Source: Mycobacterium sp. ACS4331
GTDB lineage: Bacteria; Actinomycetota; Actinomycetes; Mycobacteriales; Mycobacteriaceae
Direction of reading: 5' to 3'
NCBI RefSeq assembly: GCF_001667265.1
Contig: NZ_LZHW01000106.1
Span: 1-48,490, forward strand
Length of the DNA stretch: 48,490 nt
Positions 41,887 to 48,490 of the stretch are shown one piece after another. A program made the translations under genes and the position numbers. The notes below the pieces were generated by a model that was given only the letters and a program-made list of their open reading frames with translations, was not told where the DNA came from and did no database searches. Within the stretch, counting starts at the first letter, position 1. Each line of letters begins with the position of its first letter.

Positions 41887-42255
41887 ATGAACTCCAGCCG
41901 TTCATGGCTTCGCTGGATTGTCGGCGGCAGCCGCATCCTCCTCGGCTTCGTGCTGCTGCTGAATCCGCGGTATGCCGCCAGGACCTGGCTGGGACCCGAC
42001 GGCGCGAGCCCCGGAGTGGCGCTGTTGTTCCGCAGCATCGGGGCCCGCGACGTCGCCCTGGGTGCGGGTCTGTTGACCGCGCCGCCCGGGGACACCGCGT
42101 GGGCCCGCGCCGGCACCGTCGCCGACGTCGGCGACGCGGGCGCCTCCCTGCTCAATCTGAGGTCGGTCCCCGCCCGCCGGGTGCTTCCCGGCGCGGCGCT
42201 CGCCGCCGTCTTCGCGGTGGCGGGCGCGGTGCTGTCGGTGCGCGTGGGTCGCTGA
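41887..42255 (+). CDS. Small membrane protein, DUF4267-like
   Basis: A 122-residue protein with about four short hydrophobic segments (GGSRILLGFVLLLNP, SIGARDVALGAGLL, and a C-terminal VLPGAALAAVFAVAGAVLSV). The FRSIGARDVALGAGLL stretch is common in small actinobacterial membrane proteins of unknown function. ATG lies 11 nt after the P450 stop; a GTG at 41869 overlapping the P450 is possible. Likely last gene of the operon. Confidence 0.7.
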   Translation: MNSSRSWLRWIVGGSRILLGFVLLLNPRYAARTWLGPDGASPGVALLFRSIGARDVALGAGLLTAPPGDTAWARAGTVADVGDAGASLLNLRSVPARRVLPGAALAAVFAVAGAVLSVRVGR

Positions 42256-42370
42256 CCGGGCCACTCCGCGCTCCCTCACGTTGCTAAACTCGGTACCTGC
42301 CCTGCCCGGTGAGCCTGCCGAACCCCGAAACGCCGCCGCCGATGCAGAGAGGAACTCGGAGGTCGACGCA

Positions 42371-43156
42371 GTGGCCCGCGGTCCACACACCAACACGCCC
42401 ATCGACCGATCTCCGAATGTTGAGCCGGTGCGCACACCGAAGACGGCCGAGATCGTCGCCCAGTCGCTGCGCCGGCAGATCGTCACCGGCGAACTCAAGG
42501 ACGGCGACTATCTGCCCAACGAGCCCGAGTTGATGAATCAGTTCGGCGTGAGCCGCCCCTCACTGCGCGAGGGCATTCGGGTGCTCGAATCCGAACGCCT
42601 CGTGGAGGTGCGACGCGGCTCCCGGACGGGGCCCCGGGTGCGGGTGCCGGGCCCGGAGATCGTTGCCCGGCCTGCCGCTCTGCTTCTCGAGTTGTCCGGC
42701 GCGACGGTGGCCGACGTGATGGTCGCGCGCACGGCCATCGAACCGCTGTCGGCCAGAATCCTGGCCGAACGGGGCACTGAATCGGCCTATGCCGAGCTGG
42801 AAGCCATCCTCGACGAGGAGATCCCGCCCGCCTGGAAATCCGGACACCTCGCCGAAGTCTCCGCCAGATTCCACCGTCGTCTGGTCGAGTTGTCCGGCAA
42901 TGCCGCGCTGAGCATCGTCGCCGGAATGCTGCACGAGTTGGCCGAACGCCACACCGCGGCGGCGATCAAGCGCAGACGCACGGTGTCGGAGGCGGATTAC
43001 CTGATGATGACGCGGTCCTACCGACGGCTGATCGGTCTGCTGCGCGCCGGTGAGGGCGACAAGGCGGAAGCTCATTGGCGCCGCCACATGGAGCGAACCC
43101 GCGAACTTGCGCCCCGCGGACTGGCGAACGAGAAGGTCCGCGACATCACGGACTGA
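42371..43156 (+). CDS. GntR-family regulator, FadR subfamily
   Basis: A 261-residue regulator with an N-terminal winged helix (AEIVAQSLRRQIVTGELKDGDYLPNEPELMNQFGVSRPSLREGIRVLESERLVEVRRG, read in pieces from residue ~22) and a C-terminal FCD ligand domain (MVARTAIEPLSARILAER, SARFHRRLVELSGN). FadR-type proteins sense acyl-CoAs or small acids; Mce1R and the regulators of other mce operons are of this class. The GTG start has GGAGG 8 nt upstream. It may control the mce or P450 operon (inference). Confidence 0.88.
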   Translation: MARGPHTNTPIDRSPNVEPVRTPKTAEIVAQSLRRQIVTGELKDGDYLPNEPELMNQFGVSRPSLREGIRVLESERLVEVRRGSRTGPRVRVPGPEIVARPAALLLELSGATVADVMVARTAIEPLSARILAERGTESAYAELEAILDEEIPPAWKSGHLAEVSARFHRRLVELSGNAALSIVAGMLHELAERHTAAAIKRRRTVSEADYLMMTRSYRRLIGLLRAGEGDKAEAHWRRHMERTRELAPRGLANEKVRDITD

Positions 43157-43173
43157 CCCGCCACAATGGGGCG

Positions 43174-44250
43174 ATGGACCTTCCCGTCGGACCCCCGGTG
43201 TCGCCGATGCTGGCCAAGTCCGTCGACGCCATCCCGCCCGGTGCGTCCTACGAACCGAAATGGGACGGGTTCCGGACGATTGTGTTCCGCGACGGCGATG
43301 AGGTCGAACTCGGCAGCCGCAACGAGCGGCCGATGACGCGCTATTTCCCCGAGATCGTCGCGGCGGCCATCACCGAACTCCCGCCCCGATGCGTTGTCGA
43401 CGGCGAGATCGTGATCGCGACCGCCGCTCGCCTGGACTTCGAGGCGCTGCAGCTTCGTCTGCATCCGGCTTCCAGTAGGGTCCGGATGCTGGCCGAACAG
43501 ACACCGGCGCAGTTCATCGCATTCGACCTGCTCGCCCTGGGGGACGCCGACCTGACCGGCCTGCCCTTCGCGGAGCGTCGCACAGCCCTCGAGAGCGCGC
43601 TGGCCGGCGCCGGACCGACGTTCCACGTCACACCCGCAACGACGGATCTCGCGCTGGCACGACGCTGGTTCGACGAGTTCGAGGGCGCCGGCCTCGACGG
43701 CGTGATCGCCAAACCACTGGAGCTGACCTACCAACCCGACAAGCGCGTGATGTTCAAGGTCAAGCACCGGCGCACCGCCGACTGTGTGGTGGCCGGATAT
43801 CGCCTGCACAAGTCTGGCGCCGACGCCGTGGGCTCACTGCTGTTGGGCCTCTACGACGAGGACGGTTCGTTGGCGTCCGTCGGCGTGATCGGCGCGTTCC
43901 CGATGGCGACCAGGCGTGCCCTGTTCACCGAATTGCAGCCGCTGGTCATGACTTTCGACGGCCACCCGTGGAATTGGGCGGCGCACATGGCCGACCGCGA
44001 CATCACCAAACGCTACGAGGGTGGGTCGCGGTGGAACGCGGGCAAGGATCTGTCGTTCGTGCCCCTGCGCCCCGAGCGCGTGGTCGAGGTGCGCTACGAC
44101 CACATGGAGGGCCGGCGGTTCCGGCACACCGCGCAGTTCAACCGGTGGCGACCCGATCGCGATCCGGCGTCGTGCACCTACGCGCAGTTGGAGCAACCCG
44201 CGACGTTCGATCTCAGTGAGATTGTGCCGGGCCTCAGACGCACGCCTTGA
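43174..44250 (+). CDS. ligC2: ATP-dependent DNA ligase, second LigC-like
   Basis: A 358-residue minimal ATP-dependent ligase paralogous to the one at 27514. Motif I EPKWDGFR with Lys29, DGEIVI, EGAGLDGVIAK and VKHRRTADCVVAGYR are intact, followed by an OB-fold domain. It has no polymerase neighbour. In M. smegmatis ligC1 and ligC2 are close together as I recall, whereas here ~14.6 kb separates them. Starts 17 nt after the GntR gene; only a weak GGGG ribosome site. Confidence 0.9.
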   Translation: MDLPVGPPVSPMLAKSVDAIPPGASYEPKWDGFRTIVFRDGDEVELGSRNERPMTRYFPEIVAAAITELPPRCVVDGEIVIATAARLDFEALQLRLHPASSRVRMLAEQTPAQFIAFDLLALGDADLTGLPFAERRTALESALAGAGPTFHVTPATTDLALARRWFDEFEGAGLDGVIAKPLELTYQPDKRVMFKVKHRRTADCVVAGYRLHKSGADAVGSLLLGLYDEDGSLASVGVIGAFPMATRRALFTELQPLVMTFDGHPWNWAAHMADRDITKRYEGGSRWNAGKDLSFVPLRPERVVEVRYDHMEGRRFRHTAQFNRWRPDRDPASCTYAQLEQPATFDLSEIVPGLRRTP

Positions 44251-44265
44251 CCTCAACAATGGTTG

Positions 44266-44919
44266 ATGTTCCACCCTGGGATGATGAGACAGCTCCGCAG
44301 TGACCTCTGGGAAACCCGCACCGACAGCCCGTTTCCGGGCCTGACCACCCACGGCTACGTCTGGACCGGCCGCGCCGGCGGCAATGTGCTGTTCTACTCG
44401 ACGGCCACCGACGCCGACTTCGACGCGATCGACGAGCTGGGCGGGCTCACGGATCAGTACCTGTCCCACCGTGACGAGGCGGGCCCGATGCTCAAGCAGA
44501 TCTCGGCGCGGTTCGGCGCCCGCCTGCACGCTCCTCTGGGGGAGCGCGCCGAGATCGAAGTGCACGCGCCGGTCGACACAGCTGTGGGCACTCGACACGT
44601 CGACGACCTGGGCATCGAGGTCATTCCCACCCCCGGCCACTCACCGGCCAGCACGTGTTACCTGGTGACCGCTGTCGACGGCACGCGGTACCTGTTCACG
44701 GGCGACACTCTCATCCGCGGCGACGACGGGCGCTGGTTCGCCGGTTTCATCCCGCCCATCAGCCAGGCGGCTCCACTGGCCGAGAGCCTGCGGCTGCTCG
44801 CGACGCTCACCCCCGACGTGGTGATCTCCAGCGCCTTCAGGGGCGACTCCGGCGTGCACGAGATCGAGGCCGGGACGTGGACCACCTGTGTGCAGGAGGC
44901 TCTGGCGGGTATCGGCTAG
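44266..44919 (+). CDS. Metallo-beta-lactamase-fold protein
   Basis: A 217-residue MBL-fold hydrolase-like protein. The metal motif normally HxHxDH reads SHRDEAGP here, while later ligands look kept: TPGHSPAST and FTGDTLI. The active site is therefore altered, possibly mononuclear or inactive. Starts are ambiguous (TTG 44263, ATG 44266, 44281 or 44284); the family begins near DLWETRTDSPFPGLTTHGYV. Substrate unknown. It is followed by gluQRS after 10 nt. Confidence 0.75.
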   Translation: MFHPGMMRQLRSDLWETRTDSPFPGLTTHGYVWTGRAGGNVLFYSTATDADFDAIDELGGLTDQYLSHRDEAGPMLKQISARFGARLHAPLGERAEIEVHAPVDTAVGTRHVDDLGIEVIPTPGHSPASTCYLVTAVDGTRYLFTGDTLIRGDDGRWFAGFIPPISQAAPLAESLRLLATLTPDVVISSAFRGDSGVHEIEAGTWTTCVQEALAGIG

Positions 44920-44929
44920 ATTGCCGAAC

Positions 44930-45817
44930 ATGACCCGCCCGCCCGGCGCGGGCCGGTTCGCGCCCAGCCCGTCAGCCGACCTGCACATCGGCAACCTGCG
45001 CACCGCGCTGCTGGCGTGGCTGTTCGCCCGTTCGACCGGACGCCGCTTCCTTATCCGCGTCGAGGATCTCGACGACCGGACGTTCAACGATGTCGCGGCA
45101 CGGCAGCTGCACGACCTGGCCGCCATCGGTGTGACCGCGGACGAGGAACCCGAGTATCAGACGGGCCACACCGCACGCTACGACGCCGTCATCGACTCCC
45201 TGACGGGGCGCGGCCTGGTCTACGAATGCTTCTGCAGCAGAAAGGACATCCTGTCGGCGCCGCGTGCCCCGCATGCGCCCGAGGGCGCCTACCCCGGCAC
45301 CTGCCGCAACCTGACCGCCGCCGAACGCGCCGACCGCCGGGCCGCCGGGCGTCCTCCCGCACTGCGGTTGCGCTCCGACGTCTCCGAGTTCACCGTGTCC
45401 GACGTGCTGCACGGCAGTTACACCGGAGTCGTCGACGATCTGGTGTTGCGCCGCGGCGACGGCGTGCCGGCCTACAACCTCGCCGTCGTCGTCGATGACG
45501 CGGCGCAGGGCGTGGATCAGGTGGTCCGCGGCGATGACCTGCTGCCGTCGTCACCACGGCAGGCGTACCTCGCCACCCTGCTGGGCCACCCGGTGCCCGA
45601 GTATGCGCACGTGCCCCTCGTCCTCAATGAGGAGGGCAAGCGATTGGCCAAACGTGATGGCGCGGTGACGCTTTCCGAGATCGGAGTCGATCAGGCGCTG
45701 GCGCAGATCGCGGCCTCACTGGGGTTCACCGGAGCCACCGCCGAGGAGATGCTCGGCGAGTTCGAGCCCACCCGCCTACCCCGCGAACCCTGGATCTACC
45801 ACCCGGGCGGGCGATGA
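44930..45817 (+). CDS. gluQRS: Glutamyl-Q tRNA(Asp) synthetase
   Basis: A 295-residue truncated class I GluRS-like enzyme. It activates glutamate and attaches it to queuosine at position 34 of tRNA-Asp. The HIGH-like motif is HIGNLRT, the KMSKS-like RLAKRDG, and zinc ligands lie in CFCSRKD and YPGTCR. It lacks the anticodon-binding domain, as in the family. Whether its host makes or salvages queuosine cannot be told here, so its target is open. Confidence 0.93.
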   Translation: MTRPPGAGRFAPSPSADLHIGNLRTALLAWLFARSTGRRFLIRVEDLDDRTFNDVAARQLHDLAAIGVTADEEPEYQTGHTARYDAVIDSLTGRGLVYECFCSRKDILSAPRAPHAPEGAYPGTCRNLTAAERADRRAAGRPPALRLRSDVSEFTVSDVLHGSYTGVVDDLVLRRGDGVPAYNLAVVVDDAAQGVDQVVRGDDLLPSSPRQAYLATLLGHPVPEYAHVPLVLNEEGKRLAKRDGAVTLSEIGVDQALAQIAASLGFTGATAEEMLGEFEPTRLPREPWIYHPGGR

Positions 45818-45881
45818 GCGCTTTCAAGGAATCCTGAGCAGAACCCTGTAAGTCCCCCGCCACAGTTGTTACGTTCCGCCG

Positions 45882-47333
45882 GTGAGCCATTACCTGCGAA
45901 GAGCGCTGCTGCCGCTCATCGTGCTCGTCGCGCTGACCGCGACGGCCTGCGGATCGGCGCCCACGGACACGGGCGGCGGTGTCCTGCGAGTGGGCACCGA
46001 GGGGGTCTACGCGCCGTTCAGTTACCACGATCCGGCCACCAATGAACTGACCGGATACGACATCGACGTGGCCCGCGCGGTCGGCGAGAAGCTCGGTCGG
46101 CCCGTCGAGTTCGTCGAGACGCCGTGGGACTCGATCTTCGCGGCGTTGGAGGCCAACCGCTTCGACGTGGTGGCCAATCAGGTCACCATCACCCCCGAAC
46201 GACAGGCGAAATACGATCTCTCCGAGCCCTATTCGGTCGGTGAGGGCGTCATCGTCACGCGGGCCGACGACGACTCCATCACCTCGCTGGATGACCTCAG
46301 GGGCAGGGTTGCGGCCGAAACCGCCACCAGCAACTGGTCCGAGGTCGCCCGCAAGGCCGGGGCCCGGGTCGAGGCCGTCGAGGGCTTCACCCAGGCGATC
46401 AAGCTGCTCAACCAGGGTCGCGTCGACGCCACCATCAATGACAGCATCGCGGTGTACGCCTACCTGGCCGAGACCGGGGACACCTCGGTGAAGATCGCCG
46501 CCACCACCGGCGAGAAGAGTGAGCAGGGATTCGCCGCCCGCAAGGACAGCGGCCTGCTGAGCGATCTCGACAGGGCACTGGAGGACCTGCGCGCTGACGG
46601 CACACTCACCGCGATCTCCCAGAAGTATCTGAAGGCCGACGCCTCGGGCACCGACGCGAAGCCGCAATCGCGCTCGGCGTGGGCGCTCATCGGTGACAAC
46701 CTGTGGCCGCTGGCCAAGGCCGCGATCACCAAGACCATTCCGCTGACCATCATCAGCTTCATCATCGGACTGGTGATCGCCCTCGTGGTCGCCCTGGCCC
46801 GACTCTCCCCCGACCGGATCCTCAGTTCCGCGGCGCGGTTCTACATCTCGATCATCCGAGGGACCCCACTGCTGGTGCAGCTGTTCATCGTCTTCTACGC
46901 CCTGCCCGAGTTGGGTGTGAAGATCGACCCGTTCCCCGCGGCGGTGATCGCGTTCAGTCTCAACGTCGGCGGCTATGCGGCCGAGATCATCCGGTCGGCC
47001 ATCCTGAGCATCCCCAAGGGGCAGTGGGAGGCCGCCGAGACGATCGGCTTCAACTACGTTGGGGCACTGCGTCGGATCATCCTGCCGCAGGCCGCCCGGG
47101 TCGCGGTGCCACCGCTGTCGAACACACTGATCTCGCTGGTCAAGGACACGTCGCTGGCATCCACGATCCTGGTCACCGAGCTGCTGCGGACGGCGCAGAT
47201 CGCCGCGGCGCCGACCTTCGAGTTCTTCGCGCTGTATGGCACGGCCGCGGTGTACTACTGGGTCATCTGCCTGGTCCTGTCGTTCAGCCAGGGCCGCGTC
47301 GAACGCCGGCTGGAAAGGTATGTCGCCCGATGA
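45882..47333 (+). CDS. Fused amino-acid-binding lipoprotein/ABC permease
   Basis: A 483-residue fusion. The signal ends in a lipobox (ALTATACGS, Cys23). Residues ~30-265 form a polar amino-acid binding domain (SBP_bac_3: VGTEGVYAPFSYHD, TGYDIDVARAVGEKLGR, DVVANQVTITPERQ). From ~275 on is a HisM/GlnP-type permease with the EAAETIGFNYVGALRRIILPQAAR coupling loop (read as two parts). Fusion of receptor and pore gives a fixed ratio, as in GlnPQ-type systems. GTG start. Stop overlaps the ATPase start. Confidence 0.92.
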   Translation: MSHYLRRALLPLIVLVALTATACGSAPTDTGGGVLRVGTEGVYAPFSYHDPATNELTGYDIDVARAVGEKLGRPVEFVETPWDSIFAALEANRFDVVANQVTITPERQAKYDLSEPYSVGEGVIVTRADDDSITSLDDLRGRVAAETATSNWSEVARKAGARVEAVEGFTQAIKLLNQGRVDATINDSIAVYAYLAETGDTSVKIAATTGEKSEQGFAARKDSGLLSDLDRALEDLRADGTLTAISQKYLKADASGTDAKPQSRSAWALIGDNLWPLAKAAITKTIPLTIISFIIGLVIALVVALARLSPDRILSSAARFYISIIRGTPLLVQLFIVFYALPELGVKIDPFPAAVIAFSLNVGGYAAEIIRSAILSIPKGQWEAAETIGFNYVGALRRIILPQAARVAVPPLSNTLISLVKDTSLASTILVTELLRTAQIAAAPTFEFFALYGTAAVYYWVICLVLSFSQGRVERRLERYVAR

Positions 47334-48097
47334 CAGAAGAGCAGATCGAATACCGTGTCACCGCCGAGGGCGTGAAGAAGTCTTTCGGCGACAACCAGGT
47401 GCTCAAGGGCGTCTCGTTCACAGTGGAGCAGGGCACCGCGACGACGATCATCGGCCCCTCGGGTTCCGGCAAGACCACACTGTTGCGCACCCTCAACGCG
47501 CTGGACCGGGCCGACGCCGGTGTGATCCGAGTCGACGACGTCGAACTCGACTTCTCGAAGCCGCAGCCCAAATCCGAGGTGCGCAGGTTCCAGTCGCGCA
47601 GCGGCTTCGTGTTCCAGTCGCACAACCTCTTTCCGCACAAGACGGTCCTGGAGAACGTCACGGAGGGACCGCTCATCGTGCAGAAGCGGCCCAAGGACGT
47701 CGTCATCGCCGAGGCGGTCGAACTCCTCGACCAGGTCGGACTCGCGGCCAAGAGGGACCAGTACCCGTATCAGCTGTCCGGCGGGCAGCAGCAGCGCGTC
47801 GGCATCGCGCGGGCCCTGGCGCTCAAACCCAGACTCGTGCTGTTCGACGAGCCGACCTCGGCATTGGACCCCGAGTTGGTCGGCGAAGTGCTCTCCGTCA
47901 TCAAGGATCTGGCGGTGCAGGGCTGGACGCTGGTGATCGTCACCCACGAAATCCAGTTCGCCAAACAGGTCTCCAATCAGGTGCTGTTCACCGATCAGGG
48001 CATCATCTTGGAACGGGGCACGCCCGAGGAGGTCATCGCCGACCCGAAGGAGGAGCGCACTCGGCAGTTCCTGCAGCGGATTCTCAATCCGCTCTGA
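47330..48097 (+). CDS. Amino-acid ABC transporter ATPase
   Basis: A 255-residue ABC ATPase of the GlnQ/HisP type. Walker A GPSGSGKTT, Q-loop FVFQSHNLFPHKT, signature LSGGQQQRVGIARAL, Walker B LVLFDEPTSALD, and H-loop VTHEIQFA are complete. It powers the fused receptor/permease encoded just upstream, overlapping it by 4 nt (ATGA). Substrate is probably glutamine, glutamate or a similar polar amino acid. Confidence 0.95.
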   Translation: MTEEQIEYRVTAEGVKKSFGDNQVLKGVSFTVEQGTATTIIGPSGSGKTTLLRTLNALDRADAGVIRVDDVELDFSKPQPKSEVRRFQSRSGFVFQSHNLFPHKTVLENVTEGPLIVQKRPKDVVIAEAVELLDQVGLAAKRDQYPYQLSGGQQQRVGIARALALKPRLVLFDEPTSALDPELVGEVLSVIKDLAVQGWTLVIVTHEIQFAKQVSNQVLFTDQGIILERGTPEEVIADPKEERTRQFLQRILNPL

Positions 48098-48185
48098 TCC
48101 GGTTGGGGCGCCCTCGTTCTGAGGTGTTCGTTCGGCTGTTCGGGTGCAACTGCCGCGCCACGCTGCAGTCCGGAGCCTGGGGCCG

Positions 48186-48212
48186 TTATCCACAGTTGAG
48201 ACTTCATCCACA
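48186..48212 (+). other. Two DnaA-box-like sequences
   Basis: TTATCCACA (48186-48194) and TCATCCACA (48204-48212) lie in the same orientation 18 nt apart, upstream of the 13E12 gene. One is a perfect E. coli-type DnaA box, the other differs by one base. No other origin features are present, so this may just belong to the upstream region of the 13E12 family. Confidence 0.35.
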
Positions 48213-48257
48213 GATTGGCGGCCTGGTGATGGTCCAGGGGTCACCCCGGGACAACAA

Positions 48258-48273
48258 TCGAACGTATGTGCGA
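48258..48273. promoter_or_regulatory. SOS (LexA) box-like site over the start codon
   Basis: TCGAAC-GTAT-GTGCGA matches the mycobacterial LexA site TCGAAC-N4-GTTCGA with one mismatch. It covers the ATG (48266) of the following gene. LexA sites are known in M. tuberculosis 13E12 repeats. Confidence 0.6.
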
Positions 48274-48490
48274 TTCGGGGTTTGATCCGGGTGATGACGC
48301 GGCTGTCGTCTCCGCGATCAGCGGTTTCGCACGGGCGGAGGCGGCTGCCGCTGCGGGTCGGTTGGCCGCGATCCATGCGCTGATGGAACTGCGGGTCACC
48401 GATGAGGACGAATGCGCCCGGTGGGCCTGCGACACCTGGGACGCCTGCGCGGCCGAAATCGGCGCCGCGCTGAGCATCAGCAGCCGCAGA
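48266..48490 (+). CDS. 13E12-repeat (DUF222) HNH-endonuclease family protein, partial
   Basis: The first 75 codons of a gene cut by the window edge. The sequence MCDSGFDPGDDAAVVSAIS and RAEAAAAAGRLAAIHALMEL, then RWACDTWDACAAEIGAALSIS, matches the start of the DUF222 domain of actinobacterial 13E12 proteins, which usually end in an HNH nuclease. These are multicopy genes in mycobacteria and often carry phage or island insertions. The HNH part would lie beyond the window. Confidence 0.8.
   Translation, partial: MCDSGFDPGDDAAVVSAISGFARAEAAAAAGRLAAIHALMELRVTDEDECARWACDTWDACAAEIGAALSISSRR

Noticed and set aside
48186..48212. Replication origin
   Set aside because: Only two short DnaA-like boxes, no AT-rich unwinding element and no dnaA or dnaN nearby.

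Overview
The window is high-GC actinobacterial DNA from a Mycolicibacterium-type (fast-growing) mycobacterium. The evidence is a stretch whose gene order matches M. tuberculosis Rv3711c-Rv3723 (dnaQ, murT, gatD, recR, ebfC, ami1, SRPBCC, FAD oxidase, cyclopropane synthase-like, dnaX, aspartate aminotransferase, SRP RNA, tRNA-Ser, lucA), a complete mce operon, a mycofactocin-type dehydrogenase, LigC/PolD end-joining enzymes and a 13E12-type HNH gene. The first ~100 bases are almost pure C and look like a sequencing or assembly artefact at a contig end.

Region 1 (133-7823) is an accessory catabolic-looking locus: a luciferase-like flavin monooxygenase, a TetR regulator with a lysine/alanine-rich histone-like tail, a cupin, a flavin reductase, a RibB homologue lacking its catalytic residues, two short-chain dehydrogenases (one mycofactocin-type) and an EutH-type permease without other eut genes. 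Four related palindromes with an ACA-N2-TGT-like core lie in its promoter regions, and three of these promoters share a TTGACA-N17-TACNNT layout. I read this as one regulon for oxidation of an unidentified imported substrate. It is my best candidate for an undescribed system.

Region 2 (7903-22784) is the conserved chromosomal core: DNA metabolism, lipid II amidation, a peptidoglycan amidase, lipid modification, the clamp loader, SRP RNA, tRNA-Ser(GGA) and lucA. Departures from the tuberculosis order are an inserted gltS symporter, an expanded repeat linker in DnaX, and an inverted copy of the 3' tail of a DUF559 endonuclease-like gene between that gene and recR.

Region 3 (22839-28560) carries a DapB-like dehydrogenase, a secreted trypsin-like PDZ protease, an unknown protein, superoxide dismutase, and the overlapping PolD1-LigC1-like pair.

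Region 4 (28685-43156) is an island: a small secreted Cys-rich protein, an eight-gene mce operon (yrbEA-yrbEB-mceA-F, minus strand), a MarR regulator, and a divergent operon with an AveC-like membrane protein, a 50-residue membrane microprotein, a cytochrome P450 and a small membrane protein, then a FadR-type GntR regulator. It separates two LigC paralogues.

Region 5 (43174-48490) has the second LigC-like ligase, a metallo-beta-lactamase-fold protein, GluQRS, an amino-acid ABC transporter with a fused binding-protein/permease plus its ATPase, and the start of a 13E12/DUF222 HNH gene whose start codon overlaps an SOS-box-like site.
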